From NCBI GenBank assembly GCA_017442805.1, contig JAFRZA010000047.1:1-54569 (forward strand): DNA of 54,569 nucleotides, given 5' to 3'. The notes beneath the pieces are model-generated. The model searched no databases, had not been told where the DNA came from, and worked only from the letters and a program-made list of their open reading frames with translations. Source of the stretch: Erysipelotrichaceae bacterium. Its GTDB lineage: Bacteria; Bacillota_I; Bacilli_A; Erysipelotrichales; Erysipelotrichaceae. Shown here in pieces: positions 43,559-51,771 of the stretch (positions are counted from its first letter, which is position 1; every line of letters begins with the position of its first letter). The translations under genes and the position numbers were made by a program.

Positions 43559-45253
43559 CTATTCCACGGAATTGACCAGTTCGTAGATGTCGTCCTTGAT
43601 CTTATAACAGAGATCATAGGCTTCCTTGCGGCTGGCTCCGCGGGTGTAGAAGTAGAACTTGATCTTCGGTTCGGTTCCCGAAGGTCTGATCGCAAACCAG
43701 CTGCCTTCGTCCAGGAAGAAACGCAGGACGTTGGAAGCGGGAATGTCTTCATATCCGTTGACATAGTCAATGACCTTTTCGACCTTGTGGCCGCCGACTT
43801 CCTTGGGCAGGTTCTCCCGGACATGACTCATCATTCTCTTAATTCTGGCGGCGCCTTCCAGGCCTTCCAGAATCATGTTGGGCTCGTATTCAGCGCACCA
43901 GCCGTACTTCTCATAGATCTCATTAAGAACGTTCCAGAGGGTCTTGCCCTGCTTGCGGTAGTAGGCTGCCGCTTCCGCCACCAGCATGCCGGCGGAAATG
44001 CCGTCCTTGTCTCTGATCAGCGGGCAGGCGGCATAGCCGACTGACTCCTCATAGCCGAAGAGAATGGTATAGCCTTTTTCAATCAGGCCGGGGTAACGGC
44101 CGCAGATGTTCTTGAAGCCGGTCAGGGATTCAAACATCTCAACGCCATAGCTCTTAGCGATCTCGCTGGAAAGGGTCGATGTGACGATGGACTTGACCAT
44201 CGCGCCTTTCTGCGGCAGCGTCCCGGCAGTCCGATGAGCTTCCAGGATGTAGTTGACCAGCAGGTAACCGGTCTGGTTGCCGTTCAGGGGGATGTAGAGG
44301 CCTTCGTCGTTCTTAAGTTCGATGGCAAAGCGGTCGCCGTCGGGGTCGCAGGCCATTAACAGCTCAGCGCCGAACTCACGTCCGACCTGCTCGGAGATCT
44401 CAAAGGCATGGGGATCTTCGGGGTTGGGGTAGCCGACGGAAGTGAAGTTGGGATCGGGGTCTTTCTGAATCTCGACGATTTTCCAGTTACGGAAGCCGCG
44501 GTCCTGAAGCATCGTCGCAAAGGGAATGGAAGCAGCGCCGTTGAGCGGGGTGAAGACCAGCGGAATGTCCAGGTCGATCTCATCGCCGCCGTGAATGGCC
44601 ATGCTCTCAACCAAATCAAGGTAAGCACGGTCATATTCCGGGCCCAGGACGATTACCTTGCCTTCTTCGACGGCCTTGTCAAAGTCATACTTCTTAACGT
44701 CCTCAAACAGGTCGACGGCGTTGATCTTTTCAGTCATACCGTCAGCCACGGTGCTGGATACCTGACAGCCGTCTTCCCAGTAGGCTTTATAGCCGTTGTA
44801 GTCCCTGGGGTTGTGGGAAGCGGTGATGTTGATGCCGGCGATGCAGTTGAGATAGGTGACCATGTAGGCCAGCTGCGGGGTCGGCCTCAGGTCAGGGAAG
44901 ACATAGGACTTGATGCCGTTGGCAGCCAGGATGCCGGCGGTCAGATGGCTGAATTCTTTGGAGAAATGGCGGGGGTCATGAGCGATGACCACGCCGCGGT
45001 CCATGGCAGCCTGACCGTACTCCTTAATGTAGTCTGCAATGCCCTGAGTAGCCTTGCCGACGGTATAGAAGTTCATGTTGTTGGTTCCGGCTCCGACCTT
45101 GCCCCTTAAGCCGGCGGTGCCGAAGGAAAGATCCTGATAGAACCTCTCCTTGATTTCCTTATCGTTTCCTTTCAGATCAAGCAGCTGCTGCTTCAGCGGA
45201 TCGCCGTCCGGAAGCTTCTGCAGCCAGAGTTCATATTTCTGCATGTAATCCAT
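43559..45253 (-). CDS. Phosphoglucomutase/phosphomannomutase (PgcA type)
   Basis: The 564-residue cytoplasmic enzyme interconverts hexose 1- and 6-phosphates, feeding glycogen, glycolipid and cell-wall precursors. The phosphoserine is S146 in TASHNPRDYNGYK, the magnesium loop is CDPDGDR (about 299-305), and the phosphate-binding loop is FAIRPSGTEPKIK near the C-terminus. Length matches the Bacillus PgcA group. AGGAGG lies before the ATG and a TGGTATAAT element stands at 45298-45290. It connects to manA and the sugar cluster only through metabolism. Confidence 0.96.
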   Translation of the reverse strand: MDYMQKYELWLQKLPDGDPLKQQLLDLKGNDKEIKERFYQDLSFGTAGLRGKVGAGTNNMNFYTVGKATQGIADYIKEYGQAAMDRGVVIAHDPRHFSKEFSHLTAGILAANGIKSYVFPDLRPTPQLAYMVTYLNCIAGINITASHNPRDYNGYKAYWEDGCQVSSTVADGMTEKINAVDLFEDVKKYDFDKAVEEGKVIVLGPEYDRAYLDLVESMAIHGGDEIDLDIPLVFTPLNGAASIPFATMLQDRGFRNWKIVEIQKDPDPNFTSVGYPNPEDPHAFEISEQVGREFGAELLMACDPDGDRFAIELKNDEGLYIPLNGNQTGYLLVNYILEAHRTAGTLPQKGAMVKSIVTSTLSSEIAKSYGVEMFESLTGFKNICGRYPGLIEKGYTILFGYEESVGYAACPLIRDKDGISAGMLVAEAAAYYRKQGKTLWNVLNEIYEKYGWCAEYEPNMILEGLEGAARIKRMMSHVRENLPKEVGGHKVEKVIDYVNGYEDIPASNVLRFFLDEGSWFAIRPSGTEPKIKFYFYTRGASRKEAYDLCYKIKDDIYELVNSVE

Positions 45254-45289
45254 AATTATTCCTCCACATTGTCTGTGATATCTGCTTAT

Positions 45290-45298
45290 ATTATACCA
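45290..45298 (-). promoter_or_regulatory. Extended -10 promoter of the phosphoglucomutase gene
   Basis: The minus strand reads TGGTATAAT at 45298-45290, 37 bases upstream of the ATG at 45253. It overlaps the end of a 30-codon open frame. Confidence 0.6.
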
Positions 45299-45383
45299 AA
45301 TTCTGAATATAAAGATTAAGAACGTAAAGAGACAGAAAGAAAAGAAGCACCGGCAGCAGCCGGAACTCCCTGAACTGATTCAT
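45291..45383 (-). CDS. Possible 30-residue hydrophobic peptide
   Basis: A short frame starts at 45383 (ATG) and ends at TAA (45291-45293). It reads MNQFREFRLLP followed by a leucine-, phenylalanine- and tyrosine-rich hydrophobic run, a typical single membrane helix. No good ribosome binding site is visible and the frame spans the phosphoglucomutase -10 region, so it may be chance. It is listed because it is next in line after four microprotein genes on the same strand. Confidence 0.3.
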   Translation of the reverse strand: MNQFREFRLLPVLLFFLSLYVLNLYIQNLV

Positions 45384-45404
45384 TGTATTCTTGAAGAGAA
45401 AGAA

Positions 45405-45554
45405 TTACTTTCTCCTTGTCAGCAAAAACCAGATCGCGCCAAAGACAACAACGCCTACCCCCAGGGTTACGGGAATCAGGCTTTTGTCATAAACCTCATC
45501 AAAAGGAATTGACGGTGCCAGATCAGCCAGTATCATCAAAACATTTCCTGACAT
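45405..45554 (-). CDS. Microprotein A: 49-residue single-pass membrane peptide
   Basis: This is the fourth and most diverged of four tandem related genes. The 49-residue product reads MSGNVLMILADLAPSIPFDE, a short polar middle, then a glycine/valine-rich helix (about 27-45) ending TRRK. It keeps the shared ILAD box near residue 8 and the proline following it, but its tail is TRRK rather than KKKK. AGGTGAG stands 10 bases before the ATG. There is no signal peptidase site, so it should stay in the membrane with the basic end inside. Function unknown. Confidence 0.75.
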   Translation of the reverse strand: MSGNVLMILADLAPSIPFDEVYDKSLIPVTLGVGVVVFGAIWFLLTRRK

Positions 45555-45568
45555 GGCAGTACTCTCAC

Positions 45569-45715
45569 CTACTTTTTCTTTTTCAGCAGGAACAGTAACG
45601 CGGTAATGACAACGGCCGCAACTGCTCCGACAACCGGAACCAGGTTCCTTTCGGCAACTTCTTCAACCGGCAGAGGTACAAGATCAGCCAGAACAGATAA
45701 AACACTTAACAGCAT
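45569..45715 (-). CDS. Microprotein B: 48-residue single-pass membrane peptide
   Basis: Third of four tandem genes. The product starts MLLSVLSVLADLVPLPVEEV and, after AERN, has a valine/alanine-rich helix (PVVGAVAAVVITALLFLL) capped by KKKK. AGGAGG lies 7 bases before the ATG, which supports translation. The next gene downstream starts 14 bases after its TAG. Residues 27-36 are identical to those of microprotein D, showing recent duplication of at least the C-terminal part. Function unknown. Confidence 0.8.
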   Translation of the reverse strand: MLLSVLSVLADLVPLPVEEVAERNLVPVVGAVAAVVITALLFLLKKKK

Positions 45716-45739
45716 GACATTCCTCCTGTAATAAAACGT

Positions 45740-45889
45740 TTACTTTTTCTTCTTTTTCAGAAACAGGACGGCGCCGAGTACGACGGCAACAACTGCAGCG
45801 ATAACCAGGATGATGCCGTCGCTGCTGACGAGCAAGTCAATCGGGCTTACGGCTGCATCAGACAGAATCGGTGATGAACTGACAGACAT
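45740..45889 (-). CDS. Microprotein C: 49-residue single-pass membrane peptide
   Basis: Second of four tandem genes. It reads MSVSSSPILSDAAVSPIDLL, then VSSDG and a helix ending GAVLFLKKKKK. It shares the SSDG segment and the GAVLFL-lysine end with microprotein D. GAGG lies 6 bases before the ATG; an in-frame ATG four codons upstream is possible. The N-terminal half is amphipathic and weakly acidic. Function unknown. Confidence 0.78.
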   Translation of the reverse strand: MSVSSSPILSDAAVSPIDLLVSSDGIILVIAAVVAVVLGAVLFLKKKKK

Positions 45890-45903
45890 GAAAGACCTCA
45901 TCC

Positions 45904-46053
45904 TTACTTTTTCTTCTTCAGCAGAAACAGGACAGCGCCGACGACGACGGCCGCAACCGCTCCGACGACCGGGACAAATCCGTCACTGCTGGTAATTCTT
46001 TCCATCGGATCTATGACAACGTCAGCCAGAATCAGTAAAGCATTTTCAAACAT
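45904..46053 (-). CDS. Microprotein D: 49-residue single-pass membrane peptide
   Basis: First of four tandem genes. It reads MFENALLILADVVIDPMERI, TSSDGF, then a helix of PVVGAVAAVVVGAVLFLL and a KKKK end. AGGAGG stands 7 bases before the ATG. The gene overlaps the end of the small membrane protein gene by 22 bases, so translation is probably coupled to it. The acidic, amphipathic N-terminus and lysine-capped helix predict an N-out/C-in membrane peptide. It resembles in style the cell-wall-sorting tail of surface proteins, but no LPxTG is present. Confidence 0.8.
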   Translation of the reverse strand: MFENALLILADVVIDPMERITSSDGFVPVVGAVAAVVVGAVLFLLKKKK

Positions 46054-46382
46054 AACAGACCTCCTGTAATTGACAGGATGTTGGCAATCAGAGACAGCAG
46101 CCAGTGATTGACATCCTTATTTAGATTATAGCGGTATATCAGGGCTTCGGCAACCACTACCAGCGGTTCCAGAATGGCGTAGATGATCGCGTTCCTCATC
46201 CCGTCGGACATGCCGTAATGAAACATCAGATAGTTGATCAGATTGAGCAGCGGATTGGTGATGACATTGGCCAGGATCACGGTCAGCTGATCGGACGGTG
46301 TTCTGATGCCCAAAAGATAACAGGCGAGACACTCAAACAGGATCGTCAGCGCCAGCGGAAGAACGAAGTTATGCCAGATCAT
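46032..46382 (-). CDS. Small multi-pass membrane protein of unknown function
   Basis: The 116-residue product has about three to four hydrophobic helices (residues 5-24, 31-47, 64-80 and 93-113). A conserved-looking ITNPLLNLINYL segment and an EPLVVVAEALIYRY stretch stand out. The frame begins with GTG at 46385, but the ATG at 46382 is a better start. It overlaps the MFS gene by about 14 bases and microprotein D by 22 bases. Position suggests a joint role with the MFS transporter and the microproteins; no family is recognised. Confidence 0.8.
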   Translation of the reverse strand: MIWHNFVLPLALTILFECLACYLLGIRTPSDQLTVILANVITNPLLNLINYLMFHYGMSDGMRNAIIYAILEPLVVVAEALIYRYNLNKDVNHWLLSLIANILSITGGLLCLKMLY

Positions 46383-47406
46383 CACCGCACATCCTCACTA
46401 CCCATAACAGAACGACCAGGGAAACAAGTGAACTGACGCTTCCCAGAATGACTGGAGAAACCTGACTGATGAACCGGTAGGCGGTTGGCAGATAGCCGAC
46501 AAACAGAGCGACGGTCAGAATGCCGAAGGCCGCTCCCGGCTGATCAGGCATGGTTTTGGCCAGCAGATACAGGGTCAGCGGCATGGTCATGTTGAACAGC
46601 ACCAGCGCCAGCAGACCGAAGATCGCGTTATTGCCCAGCAGATAGCAGATTGCGGAAGCCAGCAGGGATACCACGATGGTCTTCTTCATGCCGAAGCGCG
46701 CCGCGACCAGTCCGCCCAGCGTCTTTCCCGAAGCCAGGCAAATGACGCTCAGCACGCTCAGCAGCGTGGTCGTCTTCCAGGGGAAGGCGATTCCCAGGCC
46801 CACCAGGCTTCTCAAGGCCACGACCGCAAAGCAGCATAAGGCCACCGGGACGACCTTTCCTTCCTTTCCCTCAGTCGGATGGTAATTGGGGCTGTTGACA
46901 CTGTAGGTGACCCCGATCAGTAAGCTCATCGCCAGCATGATAAGGGAAACGGCGATCTTCAGGGCAGCATAAGCAGAAGACCTGCTCAGCAGCATCCCCA
47001 TGAACAATCCGATGGCTCCCGGAGCCACGAAGACACCCAGAGCCCGGCCCCGGAAATGGCTGCGGTCATCTTCCTTAATGGCCAGAATGCCGCCGCCGAC
47101 ATGAAACAGGGCATTGCCCAATCCGGCAAGAACCGGCGCGTACCAGCTGCCCGTGACGGTCAGAAGCGTTCCGGCAATGACCATCATCACGCTGCCTAAC
47201 AGCCGGTCACGGTTCTTCCTGGTCAGATGATCGGCCAGTACCCCGAAGGGAAACTGCAGAACGAAAGCCAGGAAGTTATAGGTCACGTAACCGGCAAAGG
47301 GAATGGAGGAATCATGGTAAAGCCCGTAGGCGCACATGAAATCCACCAGCATGTGCTGGATCGACAACAGTGCGATCATTCTGACTGCCATTTTTGTGTC
47401 TTTCAT
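46369..47406 (-). CDS. MFS transporter (fosmidomycin-resistance-like)
   Basis: The 345-residue membrane protein has about ten to eleven hydrophobic segments and the MFS loop motif GVLADHLTRKNRD after helix 2, plus GLGNALFHVGGG, typical of the Fsr group of drug efflux pumps. It is shorter than the usual 390-400 residues. The ATG at 47406 has AGGAGG 8 bases upstream; the frame upstream to 47469 is not coding-like. It opens the unit with the small membrane protein and the four microproteins. Substrate unknown. Confidence 0.9.
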   Translation of the reverse strand: MKDTKMAVRMIALLSIQHMLVDFMCAYGLYHDSSIPFAGYVTYNFLAFVLQFPFGVLADHLTRKNRDRLLGSVMMVIAGTLLTVTGSWYAPVLAGLGNALFHVGGGILAIKEDDRSHFRGRALGVFVAPGAIGLFMGMLLSRSSAYAALKIAVSLIMLAMSLLIGVTYSVNSPNYHPTEGKEGKVVPVALCCFAVVALRSLVGLGIAFPWKTTTLLSVLSVICLASGKTLGGLVAARFGMKKTIVVSLLASAICYLLGNNAIFGLLALVLFNMTMPLTLYLLAKTMPDQPGAAFGILTVALFVGYLPTAYRFISQVSPVILGSVSSLVSLVVLLWVVRMCGDDLA

Positions 47407-47420
47407 TTTTACTTTCCTCC

Positions 47421-48752
47421 TTAAACTGATTCCGCAATAGCGCAGATGAACTCCGCCACGTCCGGCCACTCCTGCAGGAAGTGCGCCGTTTCCTGTTCAA
47501 AGCATCTGACCCTGCCGCTTTCATTGATGACGACCCTGTCGCCATTAGCGCAGAGGGCAATGACGGTCGCGTTCTTGTCTTCATCAAGCAGCTGCTGTCT
47601 GAGCATCTGCCGATGGAAGGCTTCGCTTTCCTGCAGGGACTGCTGATAGCTCAGAAAGTGAAACTCTCCGGCTTCGTCGATATTGAAGCCATCGGAAAAG
47701 GCGTAGTAGGGAAGCAGACTGAGGTATGGTTCTTTCCTGATTTCTTCCCTTCTGCGGGGGCTCATGCGCTTGCCGAAGTCTTCCGGCACGTTTTCCCTTC
47801 TTCTTCTGAGCAGCTGCAGCGCGATTTTGTCCGTGGCCTTTCTTTGCGGCCGGTTCAGCGCCAGCATCCTGTCGTATTCCAGCAGCCGCTGCAGGCAGGT
47901 CTCCTCATCAGGGAACGGTCTTTCGACTGTCCTTATGATCCGGCTACCGGGATAAGGCTCTTTCAGCACCGCTACCGGCTTAAGTGAGGAAGGACTCAGC
48001 ACGCCTTCGCTGATCATTCTTTCCGCGATGTCCCTGCGGATCAAAAGACGCAGGTCACGGGTCGTTTCCAGACCCCGGCTGCAGATGTAGCCGATGCCTT
48101 CTTCAGGCATGTCTTCTTCCAGATAACATGGTTCTGTTTCCATGTCGAGAGAAGTAAAAATCTCCGCCACTCTGTTCAAAATGCCTCCCAGCTGTCTGAC
48201 CGCATCTTTCTTCAAGGCGCGGGCCAGCGGCCCTCTCCAGCTGTCTTTGAACTCAAGGCGGCGGGGGATCATCTGATCAGGCAATACGGAAAAGTACTGC
48301 TCACCGGCATACCGGCCAAAGTCTCTGACCCAGCAGAAACGCAGGCAGTCAATGCCTTCAGCCAAACAGAAGCGGCGGAAACGGTCAGGCACGAAGACTC
48401 CGTACCAGCAGTGTTCCCGGGGCTTGTGGTCGGTAATGTTGGCGGCACTGATGACGGGAAGACTCAGTTTCCTGTCATTATTGACGTGTTCGATGTCATA
48501 TCGGGTTTCCTTGGTGGTGAGCTGCCGGCATCTGAGCAGACACCAGTTGCTGTCGGAAGCATCATATTCCCTTCGGTAGCTACCTTCTGCTGATACGCCG
48601 TTGTCAAGACAGCAGTCCTCGATGGACTGCAGAACGTATTTTGCGACAGCAGACTGGAGATCAAGCTCGCTCTGGCCGACGGAATTGCACGTCTGACCAA
48701 CCGAATGAACGAAATCAATCTGCCGTTTGATTTCGCTGTTCTGGTTTTTCAT
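47421..48752 (-). CDS. Hypothetical protein, possibly with a SUKH-like C-terminus
   Basis: The 443-residue cytoplasmic protein has no clear family. It begins MKNQNSEIKRQIDF and contains a middle region with HCWYGVFVPDRFRRF and SRGLETTRDLRLLIRRDIAE. The last 100 residues, with YLSLLPYYAFSDGFNI and NGDRVVINESGRVRCFE, faintly resemble SMI1/KNR4 (SUKH) proteins, which include immunity proteins; I hold this lightly. The ATG at 48752 follows a TGGTGG-like AGGTGGAAA; a longer start at 48797 is possible. It lies between the AT-rich helicase and the MFS operon. Confidence 0.6.
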   Translation of the reverse strand: MKNQNSEIKRQIDFVHSVGQTCNSVGQSELDLQSAVAKYVLQSIEDCCLDNGVSAEGSYRREYDASDSNWCLLRCRQLTTKETRYDIEHVNNDRKLSLPVISAANITDHKPREHCWYGVFVPDRFRRFCLAEGIDCLRFCWVRDFGRYAGEQYFSVLPDQMIPRRLEFKDSWRGPLARALKKDAVRQLGGILNRVAEIFTSLDMETEPCYLEEDMPEEGIGYICSRGLETTRDLRLLIRRDIAERMISEGVLSPSSLKPVAVLKEPYPGSRIIRTVERPFPDEETCLQRLLEYDRMLALNRPQRKATDKIALQLLRRRRENVPEDFGKRMSPRRREEIRKEPYLSLLPYYAFSDGFNIDEAGEFHFLSYQQSLQESEAFHRQMLRQQLLDEDKNATVIALCANGDRVVINESGRVRCFEQETAHFLQEWPDVAEFICAIAESV

Positions 48753-48826
48753 TTTCCACCTGATCTTCCAGGTCAGTTTCTCCGAATACTTCATATCATT
48801 AACCAAGCAAAATAACCATTTGTCAT

Positions 48827-51625
48827 CTACTCTATACACTCTTCCTTATAATCACATTCAGGATAATTTGAACACCCCCAGAAAACGCCATATTTTCCGT
48901 CTCGCAATTTCAACGAACTGCCGCATTTTGGGCAGCACTTTACTTCAGTATACTCTTTCGTGTATCTACAATGAGGATAATTGGAGCAACCATAGAAAGC
49001 TCCAAATCTTCCGGGCTTTAGTTTCAGGAACCCGCCACATCTTGGACAGATAGTTTTGTTTTTGACAGCATTAGTAGCCTGAACTGTATAATCACACTTT
49101 GGATAATTAGTACATCCGTAAAACTCCTGACCGGTTTGTGCATTTTTCCTTTTAACCAGATGACCGGTTTTACACCTTGGGCAGGGGGTATCACCAGATC
49201 TTAATGTCATTTCCTTACCTAAATACAAAATGTTATTTGACTGTTGTAGATCATTAATGAACTCAGATGGATTAGCCTCATCTACTAGCACATACACCCT
49301 GTTCTTTGTTCTTGTTAAAGCGACATATAATAAGCGTCTTTCCTCGGCATACAAGAATTCATCACTCTTGCTCAATACAACCTCAAGCATAGGATCATCA
49401 GCGATCTTGTTAGGGAAACCTAAAAGCGAATTATTAAAGTTCAATAGTATAACATTATCTGCTTCAAGTCCTTTTGCCTTATGTACAGTCAGGAAAGAGA
49501 CAGGAGTTTCCGGAGAAAAACGATAATGCAGTTCATCAGATTTTTTCCCATAGAACAGATCTGACTCCTTTATAATCTCGTAATCATATTTGGTACGACC
49601 AAGTAGAAGAACAGAACCCATTTTATCTCTTTCAAGTATGATGTCCATCGTTTTCTTTAAGGAATCAGTGATGTTGGCTGTATAATAAAGGACAATTGGG
49701 TACACAATATCTTTATTCGAATGCAGCTGTTTTTTTATCTGATTCGGATTTTTCATAATGAATGTTCCTGCCTCATCAATCAACTGCTGAGAATTTCTAT
49801 AGGTATTTTCTATGTACATCATCTTTGTATATCCGAAGTACTCTTCGAATGAAGTGAACAAACTTATATCGCTGCCCGCAAATCGGTAGATTGATTGCCA
49901 GTCATCACCTACACAAAACAGTCTGGCCCCAGTCTGATTCAATACAGCCTTCACCAATCTATATCTTGCAATTGAAGTGTCCTGATACTCATCAATGATA
50001 ACATACTTATATGGATGAACTCTGAAGCCATTGTTGACTGTATCAGTTGCAAGATTAATCATGTCAGAGAAATCATAAGCGTTGTTACGCCTTAGGTCTT
50101 TTTCATATTCATCTATCAGAATACGAACTATGTTTTTAAACACTGCCAATCTTTTGCTGAAAAAGTTATTTTTATAAACCTCGCTCTTATAGTCCAATCC
50201 ATCGAGATCTTCTAGTTTGTATCCGCCAGACTTGAACAGATTAATAAATGTGCTGCAAAGCGTTTTAAACTGTGAAAAGTACTTTTCTCCCTGAGTCATA
50301 TATACAGATTCAAAGAGTTCTTCCAGGTCAACTTCCCTAAATGATACACCGTTGTTAAGCAGCATTTCTTCCAGTTTTTCCAACAGAATTCCATCCGAAA
50401 AATACCAAGAGTATGTTTCGAGAAGTTTTGTCTTGTGGGACAAATGACATTCCCGCTTCCATAACATATCCTGAATATACTTTTCCTCTTCCACTTCACT
50501 ATACTGTGGCACTCTGTTTTCTTTGTTCACGCCGAAGTGTTCCAAGTAGATGTCATATTCCGGAAGATAAAAGTCAGGCTTATATAATCTTCGGTTCTGA
50601 TTGTCTTCCTGATACGGGTATGGTCTTTCATACTCATATTTCACACCGTGCAGGAACAGAAAATTCGCTATCAGAACTTCCTGAAGAGATTTGACTCTCT
50701 CCTTATTAAGCGTTTTCAATTTTTCAGCATTAGCATCTGCGTATTTCTTTGAATAGGTAGCAACGCTATATTTTGATTTTACAGTCTCTAGATCCATCGA
50801 TTTTTCGTGTTCGTATGCTTCGCCTAAGGATTCGAAATCCTTAAGGTCTGCAGGCAATTGAAGATAATAAGCAAAATACTCAACAAGATCACTGAAAACA
50901 TTCTTATGTTCGTTTATTCTTTCGGAAAAGAAATCATCAAGTAACTGACTAATATCATCTTTTATGTCAAATACTTTTCCCGTAGATTCCTTTAAAATGT
51001 CCAAACCAAACTTATGGAAAGTTGTTGCTTGAATGCCATGGTTAATAGTTCGTCCAATTCTATCAGTCATTTCCTGTGCTGCTTTTCTGGTGTAGGTAAT
51101 CAAAAGAATATCTTCAGGTGCAACATTTCTGATTTGGCAAAGATACTTCACTTTTCCGGAAATTGTCAGGGTCTTCCCAGCGCCGGCACCGGCAATCACC
51201 AAGTTATGATCTTCATCGGTAACCACTGCTTCCCGTTGTTGCTGATCCAAAGATCTGCCATCAATATTAGATAAAAATGACGAACATCTGTTAATCTCTT
51301 CTTTAACAAATACCTTGTTGTGTTCATAAACAAATCCGACAAGATCATTGAAGTCCTTTTCAAACTTGTTAATTATTTCCTTAAACGGAAAACTTCGTGG
51401 TATCCGAGCGCTTTGTAATGACTTGTATAAATCATTGAAATCTTTCTTGATTCGTATCATTTCGGAATTAGGTATGTAATCGTTCTTAAACACAGCATAA
51501 AAGGCATCAACCCGCTTCAAATAGTTGACGCTATTTTTCATAAATGCCTTTTCTCTCAGCACGTTGATTATCGCAAACATAAGGACAATCAATGCTACTG
51601 CAATCAGACCTATATATCTATCCAC
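48827..51625 (-). CDS. Membrane-anchored UvrD/HelD-like helicase with nuclease-like insert and three topoisomerase-type zinc fingers
   Basis: The 932-residue protein starts with a membrane helix (about 5-23), then a charged helical region. SF1 helicase motif I AGAGAGKT lies at 145-152 and later motifs are IIDEYQDTS, FCVGDDWQSIYRFAGSD and VALTRTKNR. Between them, RLYKPDFYLPEYDIYLEHFG is typical of the PD-(D/E)XK-like insert of helicase IV proteins. The C-terminus has three C4 zinc fingers (CPRCKTGH, CPRCGGFL and CPKCGSSL, each followed by YGC or WGC and a YPxC). Its DNA is clearly A+T-rich compared with neighbours, a sign of recent transfer. A GTG start has AGAGG 6 bases before it. Confidence 0.9.
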   Translation of the reverse strand: MDRYIGLIAVALIVLMFAIINVLREKAFMKNSVNYLKRVDAFYAVFKNDYIPNSEMIRIKKDFNDLYKSLQSARIPRSFPFKEIINKFEKDFNDLVGFVYEHNKVFVKEEINRCSSFLSNIDGRSLDQQQREAVVTDEDHNLVIAGAGAGKTLTISGKVKYLCQIRNVAPEDILLITYTRKAAQEMTDRIGRTINHGIQATTFHKFGLDILKESTGKVFDIKDDISQLLDDFFSERINEHKNVFSDLVEYFAYYLQLPADLKDFESLGEAYEHEKSMDLETVKSKYSVATYSKKYADANAEKLKTLNKERVKSLQEVLIANFLFLHGVKYEYERPYPYQEDNQNRRLYKPDFYLPEYDIYLEHFGVNKENRVPQYSEVEEEKYIQDMLWKRECHLSHKTKLLETYSWYFSDGILLEKLEEMLLNNGVSFREVDLEELFESVYMTQGEKYFSQFKTLCSTFINLFKSGGYKLEDLDGLDYKSEVYKNNFFSKRLAVFKNIVRILIDEYEKDLRRNNAYDFSDMINLATDTVNNGFRVHPYKYVIIDEYQDTSIARYRLVKAVLNQTGARLFCVGDDWQSIYRFAGSDISLFTSFEEYFGYTKMMYIENTYRNSQQLIDEAGTFIMKNPNQIKKQLHSNKDIVYPIVLYYTANITDSLKKTMDIILERDKMGSVLLLGRTKYDYEIIKESDLFYGKKSDELHYRFSPETPVSFLTVHKAKGLEADNVILLNFNNSLLGFPNKIADDPMLEVVLSKSDEFLYAEERRLLYVALTRTKNRVYVLVDEANPSEFINDLQQSNNILYLGKEMTLRSGDTPCPRCKTGHLVKRKNAQTGQEFYGCTNYPKCDYTVQATNAVKNKTICPRCGGFLKLKPGRFGAFYGCSNYPHCRYTKEYTEVKCCPKCGSSLKLRDGKYGVFWGCSNYPECDYKEECIE

Positions 51626-51648
51626 AACAAACCTCTGAAGTCACTATA

Positions 51649-51657
51649 ATTATAACA
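51649..51657 (-). promoter_or_regulatory. Extended -10 promoter of the AT-rich helicase
   Basis: The minus strand reads TGTTATAAT at 51657-51649, about 24 bases before the GTG start. Confidence 0.5.
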
Positions 51658-51741
51658 TTTTTGAACGTTCTTAAATGGAACTGATGATATACAACATTTT
51701 ACATAGTTATACTACATCTGTAAGTAGTTTTATCAGCCAAA

Positions 51742-51761
51742 CAAAAAAGGCATTGTGCCTT
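51742..51761 (-). terminator. Terminator of metK
   Basis: On the minus strand AAGGCA (51761-51756) pairs with TGCCTT (51752-51747) around CAA, followed by a T-run; it lies just after the metK stop. Confidence 0.8.
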
Positions 51762-51771
51762 CTTTGATTAA

